Of a DNA stretch of 64,000 bases, positions 8,215 through 16,226 are shown piece by piece; the first letter of the stretch is position 1; each line of letters opens with the position of its first letter. The notes under the pieces are model-generated. The model had not been told where the DNA came from. It worked only from the letters and a program-made list of their open reading frames with translations, and searched no databases. The position numbers and the translations under genes are program-made. The stretch covers positions 1 to 64,000 of the forward strand of contig NZ_JADQDQ010000012.1 in NCBI RefSeq assembly GCF_015694725.1, in the 5' to 3' direction. Origin of the DNA: Hymenobacter jeongseonensis (GTDB taxonomy: Bacteria > Bacteroidota > Bacteroidia > Cytophagales > Hymenobacteraceae).

Positions 8215-8783
8215 CTGGAACAGAACCTGTGCTTTTTCCTAAGCATTATAAAAACTTAGAGTGGCCCGTCATGCTGCATTGGGCCTCCGCGCAGCCGAAG
8301 CATCTCTGTCGCGCTTCCTGTCCTGCTGAGCCTGCGAAGCATCTTTTCACCGCAAAACGAATCATTCGGACAGAAGCAGGACCTTGGTCTCTGCTTAACT
8401 CGCAGAATGCTCAGGATGACAGCCGAAGTAAGCGAGAAGCGGCGGCTGCGCGGACGCCCAATGCAGATTCACGCGCCATTATTGTCTTTGTTGGAAATAA
8501 GTCTCTTGTTTACCCTAGGGGCAGTGAAAGACCACGAACTAGCGGCAGCCGCTCAAGGCACTAATTTGGCCTGATGACACTGAAATAGGCGCATGGTTCT
8601 GGCGGACTTCACCACCCGATAGGTGCCATGTATAAACCTTCCCGGCTGTGCGTAGATTTACTGGAACCAGCTGGCAGCAATTTTCGGCAATAACCGGCCG
8701 TCAAGCTCCGTTTCTTACAAGCGGCAGGTGGCACTTTTCTTTCTGAATCCTACTTACCTATCTGCCCACTTACCTGCCCCCTT
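8215..8783. other. Gene-free gap before the large surface protein
   Basis: This 569-bp stretch has no convincing coding region. Its first half holds a copy of the dispersed palindromic repeat (8268-8420). The second half (8421-8783) shows nothing I can name beyond presumably holding the promoter of the 8784 gene; I see no clear terminator for folK. Confidence 0.6.
8268..8420. repeat. Dispersed palindromic repeat, copy 1
   Basis: The element opens with GTCATGCTG and closes with TCAGGATGAC, an imperfect terminal inverted repeat. It holds two internal GAAGCATCT blocks. The same ends and core recur at 22276, 54188 and 61878. It is the longest copy (153 bp). Confidence 0.7.
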
Positions 8784-11700
8784 ATGCTCGCAGAGCTGTC
8801 GCATCCTGCCTCATCCCGTAGCAACTATTTCTCTCTACACGCAGCCGAGCGCGACCAGGCAGAAGCCGGCCTCCCCCGCTTGGCAGCTAGTTGGTTGCTC
8901 ACACTGCTGCTCCTGCTGCTGGGTGGCACGGCCACCACGGCTATGGCGCAAGGCACGCCTCCTCCTGAATGCGCGGCCGATGAAAAATTTGCCAACACGT
9001 GGTATTTCGGCTTTAAGGCAGGGCTGGACTTCAACCAAGCCTCAGCCGACGCCCTGCCGGAGGTGCTCACTGATGGGGCGATGATTGCCCCCGCTGGCTC
9101 GGGGGTGATGTCGGACAAGGACGGTAAAATTCTCTTTTACAGCAACGGCAAAACCGTTTGGAACGGCGACGGCACCGTGATGACCAACGGCCGGGGACTA
9201 GCTGGCGACAGCACCACCACCGACGGCCCCTTACCTATTAAGCTGCCGGACTTGGTTACGTCAGGCCAACCGACACGCTACCTCCTCTTCACCCTGAACA
9301 GCACCGTGGGCCTGAGCTACTCGGAAATTCAGATTCCGGCGGGCGGCGGGCCGGGCATCGTCATCGACTCTATCAAAAACAGGCCCCTGGCCCGCGGCAT
9401 GGCAGAGAAGCTTACGGGTGTATTTCACAAAAACGGCTGCGATATCTGGGTTATCGCGCACGGCTGGGGCGATGCCAAGTCTGGCAATGACAATCGGGGC
9501 GACGCCTTTCTGGCCTACCGCGTGCGGCAATCACCCGGCTATGTAGGTCCGGTCGTCATCGACGCGCCCATCATCTCAACTGTGGGTAGCCTGCACGCGC
9601 CGAGCGTGGCGGCCCTGGGCTACAAAGGCCAGATGAAGGTAACCCCCGATGGCCAGCGGCTGGCCTTGGCCCGCTACAGCGAAGCGGTAGGCGACAGCAG
9701 CAGCACCGTCGAACTGTTTGGGTTTGATACCAGCACAGGCCAGGTTAGCGTCAATCCTCAAGTTCCGTTCGTGGTGGACAGCGGCGAAGGGAAATACTAC
9801 GGGGTGAGTTTTTCGCCCGGCAGCTACCTCTACGCCACGGTGAATAACCCGCCCAAGCTGCTGCAATTCGATATCAGCGGCACCGGGTCGGTTACCAAGG
9901 AGGTCATTCCGCTCAATCAGAATACCCCCGTCAACCTGGGCTCGATGCAGGCCGCGCCCGATGGCAAGATTTACGTGGCCCGCAACAACCAGCCCGCACT
10001 GGGCTTCATCCCCTACCCGGACTCGCTGGGGGCCAAAGTCGGCTATGCCGACGATAGCCTGCAGTTGGGCGGCCGCCTGAGTGGCCTAGGCTTGGTCAAC
10101 TTCAACCAAAGCTCCCTGTTGCGCGTGGGGCCTAGTTTTGAGATAACGGGTTGTCGGCAAATTTCATTTCGGGCCCCGCCCATTGACTTTGACGGCAAAA
10201 CCTACGCCTGGAAATTTGGCGACGGCACCACCTCAACCCAAGAAAATCCCGTGCATACGTACGCCAGGCCCGGCACCTACACCGTAACGCTGCGCATCAC
10301 GACCGCGTGTTTTTGCCGCGAAAGCTCGGGCAGTATTCTGGTGCCCGCCCTGCCTAATCCGGGGAGGATTGCTGCCTCCCAAACGCTGTGCGCCGGAACC
10401 GCCGCTGACACGCTGACCAGCACGGTTGATGCGTCGGGCGACGGCGGCCTACCGCTGGTTTACCAATGGCAAACGTCTCGAGACAATGCCACCTGGACCA
10501 ACGCCCCTGGCGTCGCCACTGGGCCAACTTACCGACCGGCAACTTCGCTGCCGGTTGGCATCACTTATTTTCGGCGGCGCGTGCAGCTGCTCCTACCGGA
10601 CCAATCGGGTCCCTACTGTACTCCCAGCTTTACCCCTTCGGTAAGCATCACCGTACTGCCGGCGCTCACGGCAGGCCGCATCGCCGCGAATCAAACCGTG
10701 TGCGCGGGCACCACGACGGCTCCCCTCACCAGCACCACGGCCGCCGCAGGTGGCACGGGCACGGTTGCCTACCAGTGGGAGTCCTCAGTAGATAACGTAA
10801 CCTGGACAACCATCAACGGAGCCAGGAGCGCAACCTACGCGCCAGGTCGGCTGACCGTAACCACCTACTTCCGGCGCCGGGCCAGCGCTGGCAACGCCTG
10901 CGCCCCGGCCGTATCCAATGTCGTCACCATCACCGTAACACCGGCGCTGACGGCCGGCAGCATTGCCGCTAGCCAAGCCCTTTGCGCCGGCGGCACGCCA
11001 GTTCCCCTCACCAGCACCACGCCGGCCACCGGCGGTTCGGGGTCGTTTACTTACCAGTGGGAATCTTCGGTGGACAGGACGACCTGGCAGACCATCGCTG
11101 GGGCCACCCGGTCAACGTATGCCCCGGGCCGTTTGACGGTGACTACCTACTACCGGCGTCGGGCAAGTTCGGGCAGCGCCTGCACTCCGGCCGTATCCAA
11201 TGTCGTCACCATCACCGTAACACCGGCGCTGACGGCCGGCAGCATCGGCGCCAACCAGACGCTTTGCCCTGGCGCTACCCCTGCCCGCCTCACTAGCACG
11301 GCCGGGGCCAGCGGCGGCACCGGCACCTATAGCTACCAGTGGGAATCGGGACCGAACACCTCCAATTTTACGCCCATTGCCGGGGCCACCGGCGCCAACT
11401 ACTCCCCCGGTCCGCTCACGACTACGACCTACTACCGGCGCCGGGCGACCTCGGGGCCGTGCGGGCCGGTATATTCCCCCGTCGTCGTTCTAACGGTGCT
11501 GCCAGCCCTGACGGCCGGTAGCATTGCGGCAAACCAGGACATTTGTACCGGCGCCACGCCGGCTCCCCTCACCAGCACTACCCCGGCTCGGGGTGGAACG
11601 GGCACGTTTGCTTATCAATGGGAATCCTCGACAGATAACGTAACCTGGCGGACCATCAGCGGAGTCACTGGCCCGACGTATGCCCCAGGCCGACTGACGG

Positions 11701-12845
11701 CGACTACCTACTATCGGCGCCGGGTGACATCGGGTACCGGCACTTGCGCAACGGCGTTTTCCAATGTTCTGACGGTGCGGGTGCAGCCCGTGGTGACGCC
11801 CCGCGTGACCCTGACGGCACCAGCCGCGCAGTGCCCCGGCATTCCCCTCACCTTCACGGCGGTGGCTACCAACGCGGGCACTGCGCCGACGTTCCGCTGG
11901 TTCGTCAACAACGTATCCGTAGCCAACGGACCTAGTTCCACGTTCACCAGCAGCACCTTGGTTTCGGGCGACCAGGTACGGGTGGAGGTGACACCCACGG
12001 CGGGGTTGTGTAGCACGGGCCCGGCTACGGCCACCGTCACGGTGACACGCACCCCAACGCCGCTGCCCACGCTATCCATTGGCGTGCAGCCGGGTGGTCC
12101 CGTTTGCCCAGGTGATGCGCTTACGTTCAGCATCGCGAATGTGACCAACGCTGGTCCCGCCCCTTCCTATCAGTGGCAGGTTGATGGCAGCAACGTAGCT
12201 GGTGCTACGACCCCGGTGTTTACCAGAACCACGCTGCGTGATGGCCAGACCGTGACGCTGCGCCTACGCACCACCAACGTGTGTGGACAGCCGGTTACGG
12301 TTGTTTCCAACGGCATAGCGGTGCGCATTAGCCCGCCTGTTGACGTGGATGCTGGGCCTGACAAGGAGATTCTGGCGGGCACGTCCGTGACGCTAGAAGG
12401 CCGCGCCGATGGTACCTACCCCGTGACGTGGACGCCGACGACGGGGCTGACCTTTCCGGGCAGCGACCGGCTGCGGCCCGTGGCCTCGCCTATGGTCACC
12501 ACGACCTATACCCTCTCGGCTGGGGCGGGCGGCTGCGCCGATTCTGACCAGGTGACGGTGAGGGTGCGCCCGGCTATTCGAATTCCCAACGCCTTCACAC
12601 CCAACAACGACGGGCGCGACGACACCTGGCAGATTGAATTCATCGAGCAATTTCCCAACAATACCGTGAGCGTATTCAACCGCTGGGGCAACCAAGTTTT
12701 CTCGGCTGATAACTACGGCCGGGCCAATGAGTGGCGCGGCGACATCAACGGCAAGCCCGCTCCGGTGGGCACCTACTACTATGTCGTGGTCACGCGGGGT
12801 CCGTTGGGTAAGTCCTACAGTGGGTCGATTACGATTTTGTATTAA
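8784..12845 (+). CDS. Large repetitive surface protein with T9SS type B sorting domain
   Basis: This 1353-residue exported protein is a predicted T9SS substrate of the SprB/adhesin kind. Residues ~35-56 form a hydrophobic signal peptide ending TAMAQ, with an unusually long n-region; a TTG nearer the signal is an alternative start. Residues ~65-450 are a non-repetitive N-terminal region. A PKD domain with the WKFGDG and HTYARPGTYTVTL motifs spans ~465-515. Five Ig-like repeats of about 94 residues follow (~523-1003), then two further Ig-like segments. The last ~90 residues are the gliding-motility-associated C-terminal domain (IPNAFTPNNDG, VFNRWGN, GTYYYVV). A PorP/SprF gene follows directly, the usual pairing for such substrates. 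Adhesion or motility is inferred from the family. Confidence 0.9.
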   Translation: MLAELSHPASSRSNYFSLHAAERDQAEAGLPRLAASWLLTLLLLLLGGTATTAMAQGTPPPECAADEKFANTWYFGFKAGLDFNQASADALPEVLTDGAMIAPAGSGVMSDKDGKILFYSNGKTVWNGDGTVMTNGRGLAGDSTTTDGPLPIKLPDLVTSGQPTRYLLFTLNSTVGLSYSEIQIPAGGGPGIVIDSIKNRPLARGMAEKLTGVFHKNGCDIWVIAHGWGDAKSGNDNRGDAFLAYRVRQSPGYVGPVVIDAPIISTVGSLHAPSVAALGYKGQMKVTPDGQRLALARYSEAVGDSSSTVELFGFDTSTGQVSVNPQVPFVVDSGEGKYYGVSFSPGSYLYATVNNPPKLLQFDISGTGSVTKEVIPLNQNTPVNLGSMQAAPDGKIYVARNNQPALGFIPYPDSLGAKVGYADDSLQLGGRLSGLGLVNFNQSSLLRVGPSFEITGCRQISFRAPPIDFDGKTYAWKFGDGTTSTQENPVHTYARPGTYTVTLRITTACFCRESSGSILVPALPNPGRIAASQTLCAGTAADTLTSTVDASGDGGLPLVYQWQTSRDNATWTNAPGVATGPTYRPATSLPVGITYFRRRVQLLLPDQSGPYCTPSFTPSVSITVLPALTAGRIAANQTVCAGTTTAPLTSTTAAAGGTGTVAYQWESSVDNVTWTTINGARSATYAPGRLTVTTYFRRRASAGNACAPAVSNVVTITVTPALTAGSIAASQALCAGGTPVPLTSTTPATGGSGSFTYQWESSVDRTTWQTIAGATRSTYAPGRLTVTTYYRRRASSGSACTPAVSNVVTITVTPALTAGSIGANQTLCPGATPARLTSTAGASGGTGTYSYQWESGPNTSNFTPIAGATGANYSPGPLTTTTYYRRRATSGPCGPVYSPVVVLTVLPALTAGSIAANQDICTGATPAPLTSTTPARGGTGTFAYQWESSTDNVTWRTISGVTGPTYAPGRLTATTYYRRRVTSGTGTCATAFSNVLTVRVQPVVTPRVTLTAPAAQCPGIPLTFTAVATNAGTAPTFRWFVNNVSVANGPSSTFTSSTLVSGDQVRVEVTPTAGLCSTGPATATVTVTRTPTPLPTLSIGVQPGGPVCPGDALTFSIANVTNAGPAPSYQWQVDGSNVAGATTPVFTRTTLRDGQTVTLRLRTTNVCGQPVTVVSNGIAVRISPPVDVDAGPDKEILAGTSVTLEGRADGTYPVTWTPTTGLTFPGSDRLRPVASPMVTTTYTLSAGAGGCADSDQVTVRVRPAIRIPNAFTPNNDGRDDTWQIEFIEQFPNNTVSVFNRWGNQVFSADNYGRANEWRGDINGKPAPVGTYYYVVVTRGPLGKSYSGSITILY
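10351..11790 (+). repeat. Five tandem coding repeats, 282-bp period
   Basis: Unit starts lie near 10351, 10659, 10941, 11223 and 11502, each opening with the residues PALTAG or PNPG and then IAA-Q-LCAG. Spacing is 282, 282 and 279 bp in the centre. A 59-bp block at 10905-10963 recurs without change at 11187-11245, exactly 282 bp away, showing recent duplication or gene conversion. Confidence 0.9.
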
Positions 12846-12905
12846 GAAAACGTCATGCGAAGGTGGCCCCGTGGGGCTACTTCTTGCTTCTTATTGATAG
12901 ACCAT

Positions 12906-13895
12906 ATGACAACTACTGTTATGAATCGTGCCCTGCGCGTGCTATTGCTCCCGCTGCTGTTCTGGGCCGGGGCGCCGGCCCGGGCCCAGCAGCAGGCGCA
13001 GTACAGCCAGTACATGAACAATAATTACATTCTCAACCCGGGCACCACGGGCGTGGAGGATTACATCGACGTCAAGTTCAGCTACCGTACCCAATGGACG
13101 GGCCTGGAAGGGGCACCCAAAACCTACTACGCCAGCATCAGCTCATCGCTGGGCAAGTGGCGCAGCACCCAAAAGCGAACCATACGGGACCGGCGCCGGC
13201 CGTTTCATGCGGTGGGCGGCCTCGTGTACAACGACGTGACCGGACCCACCAGCCGGGCCGGCGCCTACGTTTCCTACGCCTACAACATGGTCCTGACGCC
13301 CGACCTGCGGCTGGCACTGGGCATGTCGGCTGGCATGCAGCAATTTTCCGTCGATGGGCAGCAGCTGCGCTTCTACGACCCCACCACCGTTGCTCCCAGT
13401 GCCGCGTCGCAGGTGCTGGATGGAACGGTAGGGTTGTGGATGTACACTTCCAAATTCTACGTGGGCCTTTCGGGGGCTCAGTTGCTGGGCAACCAGCTTA
13501 ACTTTTCCTACGGGCGCGACCAGTTGGGCGAGGGCGCCCCCGGCAACACGTTGAAACGACACTACTTTGCCACGGCCGGGGTGCGGCTGCCGCTCAACGA
13601 CGATTGGTCGCTGGTGCCGTCGGTGCTGGTGAAAGCCGTGAACCCGGCCCCGCTCTCGTTTGATATCAACGCCAAACTTAAGTACCAAGACCTACTGTGG
13701 GCCGGCGTGTCGTGGCGCGCTTTCGACTCGGCCGTAGCGATGGTGGGCCTCAGCTATGAGCAGTACACGCTGGGCTATTCCTACGATGCGGGCCTCTCGG
13801 AGCTGGCCGGCTACCACGGCGGCAGCCATGAAATATTAGTGGGTTTGCGACTCAAGAAAAAGGCCCAGGTGGTGTGCACCAACCGGTTCTGGTAG
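12906..13895 (+). CDS. PorP/SprF family T9SS membrane protein
   Basis: This 329-residue protein is an outer-membrane barrel of the PorP/SprF family, which helps type B T9SS cargo reach or stay on the surface. The signal peptide ends ARAQ and is followed by the family opening QYSQYMNNNYILNPGTTG and then FSYRTQWTGLEG. The C-terminus is a set of short amphipathic strands. ATG 12906 or 12921 both leave a good signal peptide; the frame back to 12855 adds a hydrophilic segment and is less likely. It follows the 8784 surface-protein gene by 60 bp on the same strand, so the two probably form one transcript. Confidence 0.92.
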   Translation: MTTTVMNRALRVLLLPLLFWAGAPARAQQQAQYSQYMNNNYILNPGTTGVEDYIDVKFSYRTQWTGLEGAPKTYYASISSSLGKWRSTQKRTIRDRRRPFHAVGGLVYNDVTGPTSRAGAYVSYAYNMVLTPDLRLALGMSAGMQQFSVDGQQLRFYDPTTVAPSAASQVLDGTVGLWMYTSKFYVGLSGAQLLGNQLNFSYGRDQLGEGAPGNTLKRHYFATAGVRLPLNDDWSLVPSVLVKAVNPAPLSFDINAKLKYQDLLWAGVSWRAFDSAVAMVGLSYEQYTLGYSYDAGLSELAGYHGGSHEILVGLRLKKKAQVVCTNRFW

Positions 13896-13908
13896 GGCGT
13901 AGTCAGCC

Positions 13909-15147
13909 TTACTGCGCAGCCGTCCACGCCATGGGCGCCAGCTTGCGCAGGGCTCGTGCGTTGCTAATGGTGCGGCCCGCTGAATACACCAACCACATGC
14001 TCACAATGCCGACCACCAGCCAGGAAGACCAGCTCCGGTTTCCCGGCTTTGATTCGAACCAGCGGCCCATTCCCTGTAGCGCTAATAGCACCACAGGCCC
14101 AAACAGCACGCTGGCGTACCGTTCAGCATCGTAGAGCCCGGCGGCGCTGCGGGTGAAGGTGGTAGAAATCAGCAGCAATAGCACAAAGGCCAGCACCGCA
14201 ATCCACAACACCCGCAGAAAACGATGCGGCCCCACCAACTCACTACCCGAGTGGCCGGCGCCTACTGCTTCCGGCTGAGGGGCTCGCGGCCAGAGCAGCG
14301 CCAGCAGCCCGGCCAATACCGGAGCCCAAAGCAGGGATAATTCGGGACGCCAGGCGGCGCGCACAGGCAGCAGCCAGCGGCTAACCACAAACCCATAGTC
14401 GGCTGCGGAACTGAAAAATTGCGGCCAGCCGCGGTTGAGGCGGTAAACGCTGGGGGCAGCTACCAATAATGCGTAAACGTGCCACACTACGCCCCCGAGC
14501 AGCGCCAGCCACGTATGCCCGGCCACCGGCAGCAGGCGTTTCCACCCCAGCGACCGGCGTGCCAGCAGCAAGCTCAGTGCTGTGCCCGCCAGCAGAAAGA
14601 AGCCCGCCGTACGCTGCAAGGGCAGCAGGAAACCCAAGGCCGTAGCCAGCCACCACCACTGCCGCTGCCCCTGCCGAAGCCAACGAAACAACGCGGCGGC
14701 ATACCCCGCAAATAAGGCCAAGAACACCGCTTCGCCCCACACAAACTTGCTCACCACCAACCACGGCGTGCTGAAGGCCAGCAACCAAGGAAATACCAGG
14801 GCCAGCGAGCCCGGCAGCAGCCAGCGGCCCAGCCGGCTCCAAGCTACCAAGCTGACCACCATCGCCGCGCCGTGCAGTAACCGCAGCACCGCCAAGCTGC
14901 CGCCGAGGGAAACCAGCACTGGGTAAAGGGGCGGCCAGTAGCGGTACGCCGAGCCGTCGGGGTGAAGCAGGCGGCCGGCCGTTCGCAACGTGGTGGCCGC
15001 GTGCACATAGTAGCCCGAATCGGCGGTACCGGCCAAGCCGGGCCCGGTGGCCAAGGCAAACAGGGCCAGCTGCACCAGCACCGCCAGCGCCACCGACCAG
15101 CCAAACCACCGCGGCCAGTGTAGATTCTCGGGCAGAGGCAGCGCCAC
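13909..15147 (-). CDS. Multipass membrane protein, possible GT-C glycosyltransferase
   Basis: This 412-residue integral membrane protein has roughly ten hydrophobic segments. An early loop contains TADSGYYVHA and a later one YRYWPPLYP, features resembling the first periplasmic loop of ArnT/PMT-like GT-C glycosyltransferases, where an acidic residue acts in catalysis. The match is by layout only, so transfer of a sugar or phosphosugar from a lipid carrier is a guess. It starts with GTG at 15147, directly after the fabD stop with no spacer, which suggests translational coupling to fabD. Its end is 13 bp from the convergent PorP/SprF gene, with no clear terminator between. Confidence 0.65.
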   Translation of the reverse strand: MALPLPENLHWPRWFGWSVALAVLVQLALFALATGPGLAGTADSGYYVHAATTLRTAGRLLHPDGSAYRYWPPLYPVLVSLGGSLAVLRLLHGAAMVVSLVAWSRLGRWLLPGSLALVFPWLLAFSTPWLVVSKFVWGEAVFLALFAGYAAALFRWLRQGQRQWWWLATALGFLLPLQRTAGFFLLAGTALSLLLARRSLGWKRLLPVAGHTWLALLGGVVWHVYALLVAAPSVYRLNRGWPQFFSSAADYGFVVSRWLLPVRAAWRPELSLLWAPVLAGLLALLWPRAPQPEAVGAGHSGSELVGPHRFLRVLWIAVLAFVLLLLISTTFTRSAAGLYDAERYASVLFGPVVLLALQGMGRWFESKPGNRSWSSWLVVGIVSMWLVYSAGRTISNARALRKLAPMAWTAAQ

Positions 15148-16059
15148 TTAGCCGATGGTGGCTGTGGGCACGATTTTCTTCACCAGCCCTTGCAATACTT
15201 TGCCCGGGCCGCACTCCACAAATTCGGTAGCCCCGTCGGCAGCCATCTGCTGCACGGCCTGGGTCCAGCGCACAGGCGCGGTGAGCTGGCGCAGCAGGTT
15301 GGCTTTGATTTCGGCCGGGGACGAGTGGGGCAGCGCGTCCACGTTTTGGTACACGGGGCAGCGTGCTTCGCCGAACGTGGTTTTTTCGATGGCCTCGGCC
15401 AGTGCGGCGGCGGCGCTTTGCATCAGGGGCGAGTGGAACGCGCCGCCCACGGGCAGCGGCAGGGCCCGCTTGGCACCGGCAGCTTTCAAGGCTTCGCAGG
15501 CCTTGGCCACGCCGGCGGTGGAGCCGGAAATGACCAGTTGGCCAGGGCAGTTGTAGTTGGCGGCCACCACAATGTCGCCGGCATCGGAAATATCCTGGCA
15601 GATTCGCTCCACGGTGGCATCATCAAGCCCCAGAATGGCGGCCATTGTACCGGGCTGCTCCTCGCAGGCGGCCTGCATGGCCTGGGCACGGCGGGCCACC
15701 AGCGGCAGCGCGTCTTCGAAGCGCAGCACGCCCGCGGCCACCAGCGCCGAAAACTCGCCCAGGGAGTGGCCGGCCGTCATGGCGGGTTGCAATTCGGGGC
15801 GAGCCACAAACTGGGCCACCGAATGCACAAAAATGGCCGGCTGGGTGACATCAGTGCGCCGCAGGTCCTCGTCCGAACCGCTGAACATGATATCGGTCAG
15901 GCTGAAACCCAGAATGTCGTTGGCCTGGGTGAGCAGGGCGCGAGCGTCCATGTTTTGCTCGATCAACTCGCGGGCCATGCCCGGAAACTGGCTGCCCTGA
16001 CCGGGAAAAATGATGGCCGTCTGGAGAGAATCGGAGGAATTGGAAGGGTTCACGAGCAC
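15148..16059 (-). CDS. fabD: Malonyl-CoA:ACP transacylase
   Basis: This enzyme moves malonyl from CoA to acyl carrier protein for fatty-acid synthesis. Starting at GTG 16059 it has 303 residues; GTG 16053 is an equal alternative. The longer frame reaches a TTG at 16170, but that codon lies inside the terminator of the upstream gene and is rejected. Motifs are FPGQGSQ near the N-terminus, the nucleophile GHSLGE (Ser99), the Arg in VARRAQAM, and the catalytic His in GAFHSPLM. The N-terminal position of FPGQGSQ fits the family when either GTG is used. The membrane-protein gene at 13909 follows without a gap. Confidence 0.93.
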   Translation of the reverse strand: MLVNPSNSSDSLQTAIIFPGQGSQFPGMARELIEQNMDARALLTQANDILGFSLTDIMFSGSDEDLRRTDVTQPAIFVHSVAQFVARPELQPAMTAGHSLGEFSALVAAGVLRFEDALPLVARRAQAMQAACEEQPGTMAAILGLDDATVERICQDISDAGDIVVAANYNCPGQLVISGSTAGVAKACEALKAAGAKRALPLPVGGAFHSPLMQSAAAALAEAIEKTTFGEARCPVYQNVDALPHSSPAEIKANLLRQLTAPVRWTQAVQQMAADGATEFVECGPGKVLQGLVKKIVPTATIG

Positions 16060-16167
16060 GCTTGGAGATAAATTAGAAGGCAATGACAAGGCATAGCGCC
16101 GGGCCAACCACCGCAGCGGTTGGGGACGCAAGCTGCAAATAAACGGGCCAACGGCACAACTCAGGCA

Positions 16168-16207
16168 CAAAAAAGGCTGCTCCGTTGGGAGCAGCCTTTT
16201 TTGTTTT
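16168..16207 (-). terminator. Rho-independent terminator
   Basis: A 16-bp perfect stem (16168-16183 and 16188-16203) with a GTTG loop is flanked by A-rich and T-rich runs on both sides. It lies just past the end of the minus-strand surface-protein gene (16227) and upstream of fabD. Confidence 0.85.
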
Positions 16208-16226
16208 TCGCCTGCTGGTTAACCTC

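Noticed and set aside
10351..11790. Regular direct repeats considered as a CRISPR array
   Set aside because: Units are 282 bp, all coding in one frame, and contain no short repeat-spacer pattern.
14381..15214. 277-residue alternative frame on the same strand as the membrane protein
   Set aside because: It overlaps fabD and the membrane gene in another frame, and has Gly/Arg/Ala-rich shadow composition.
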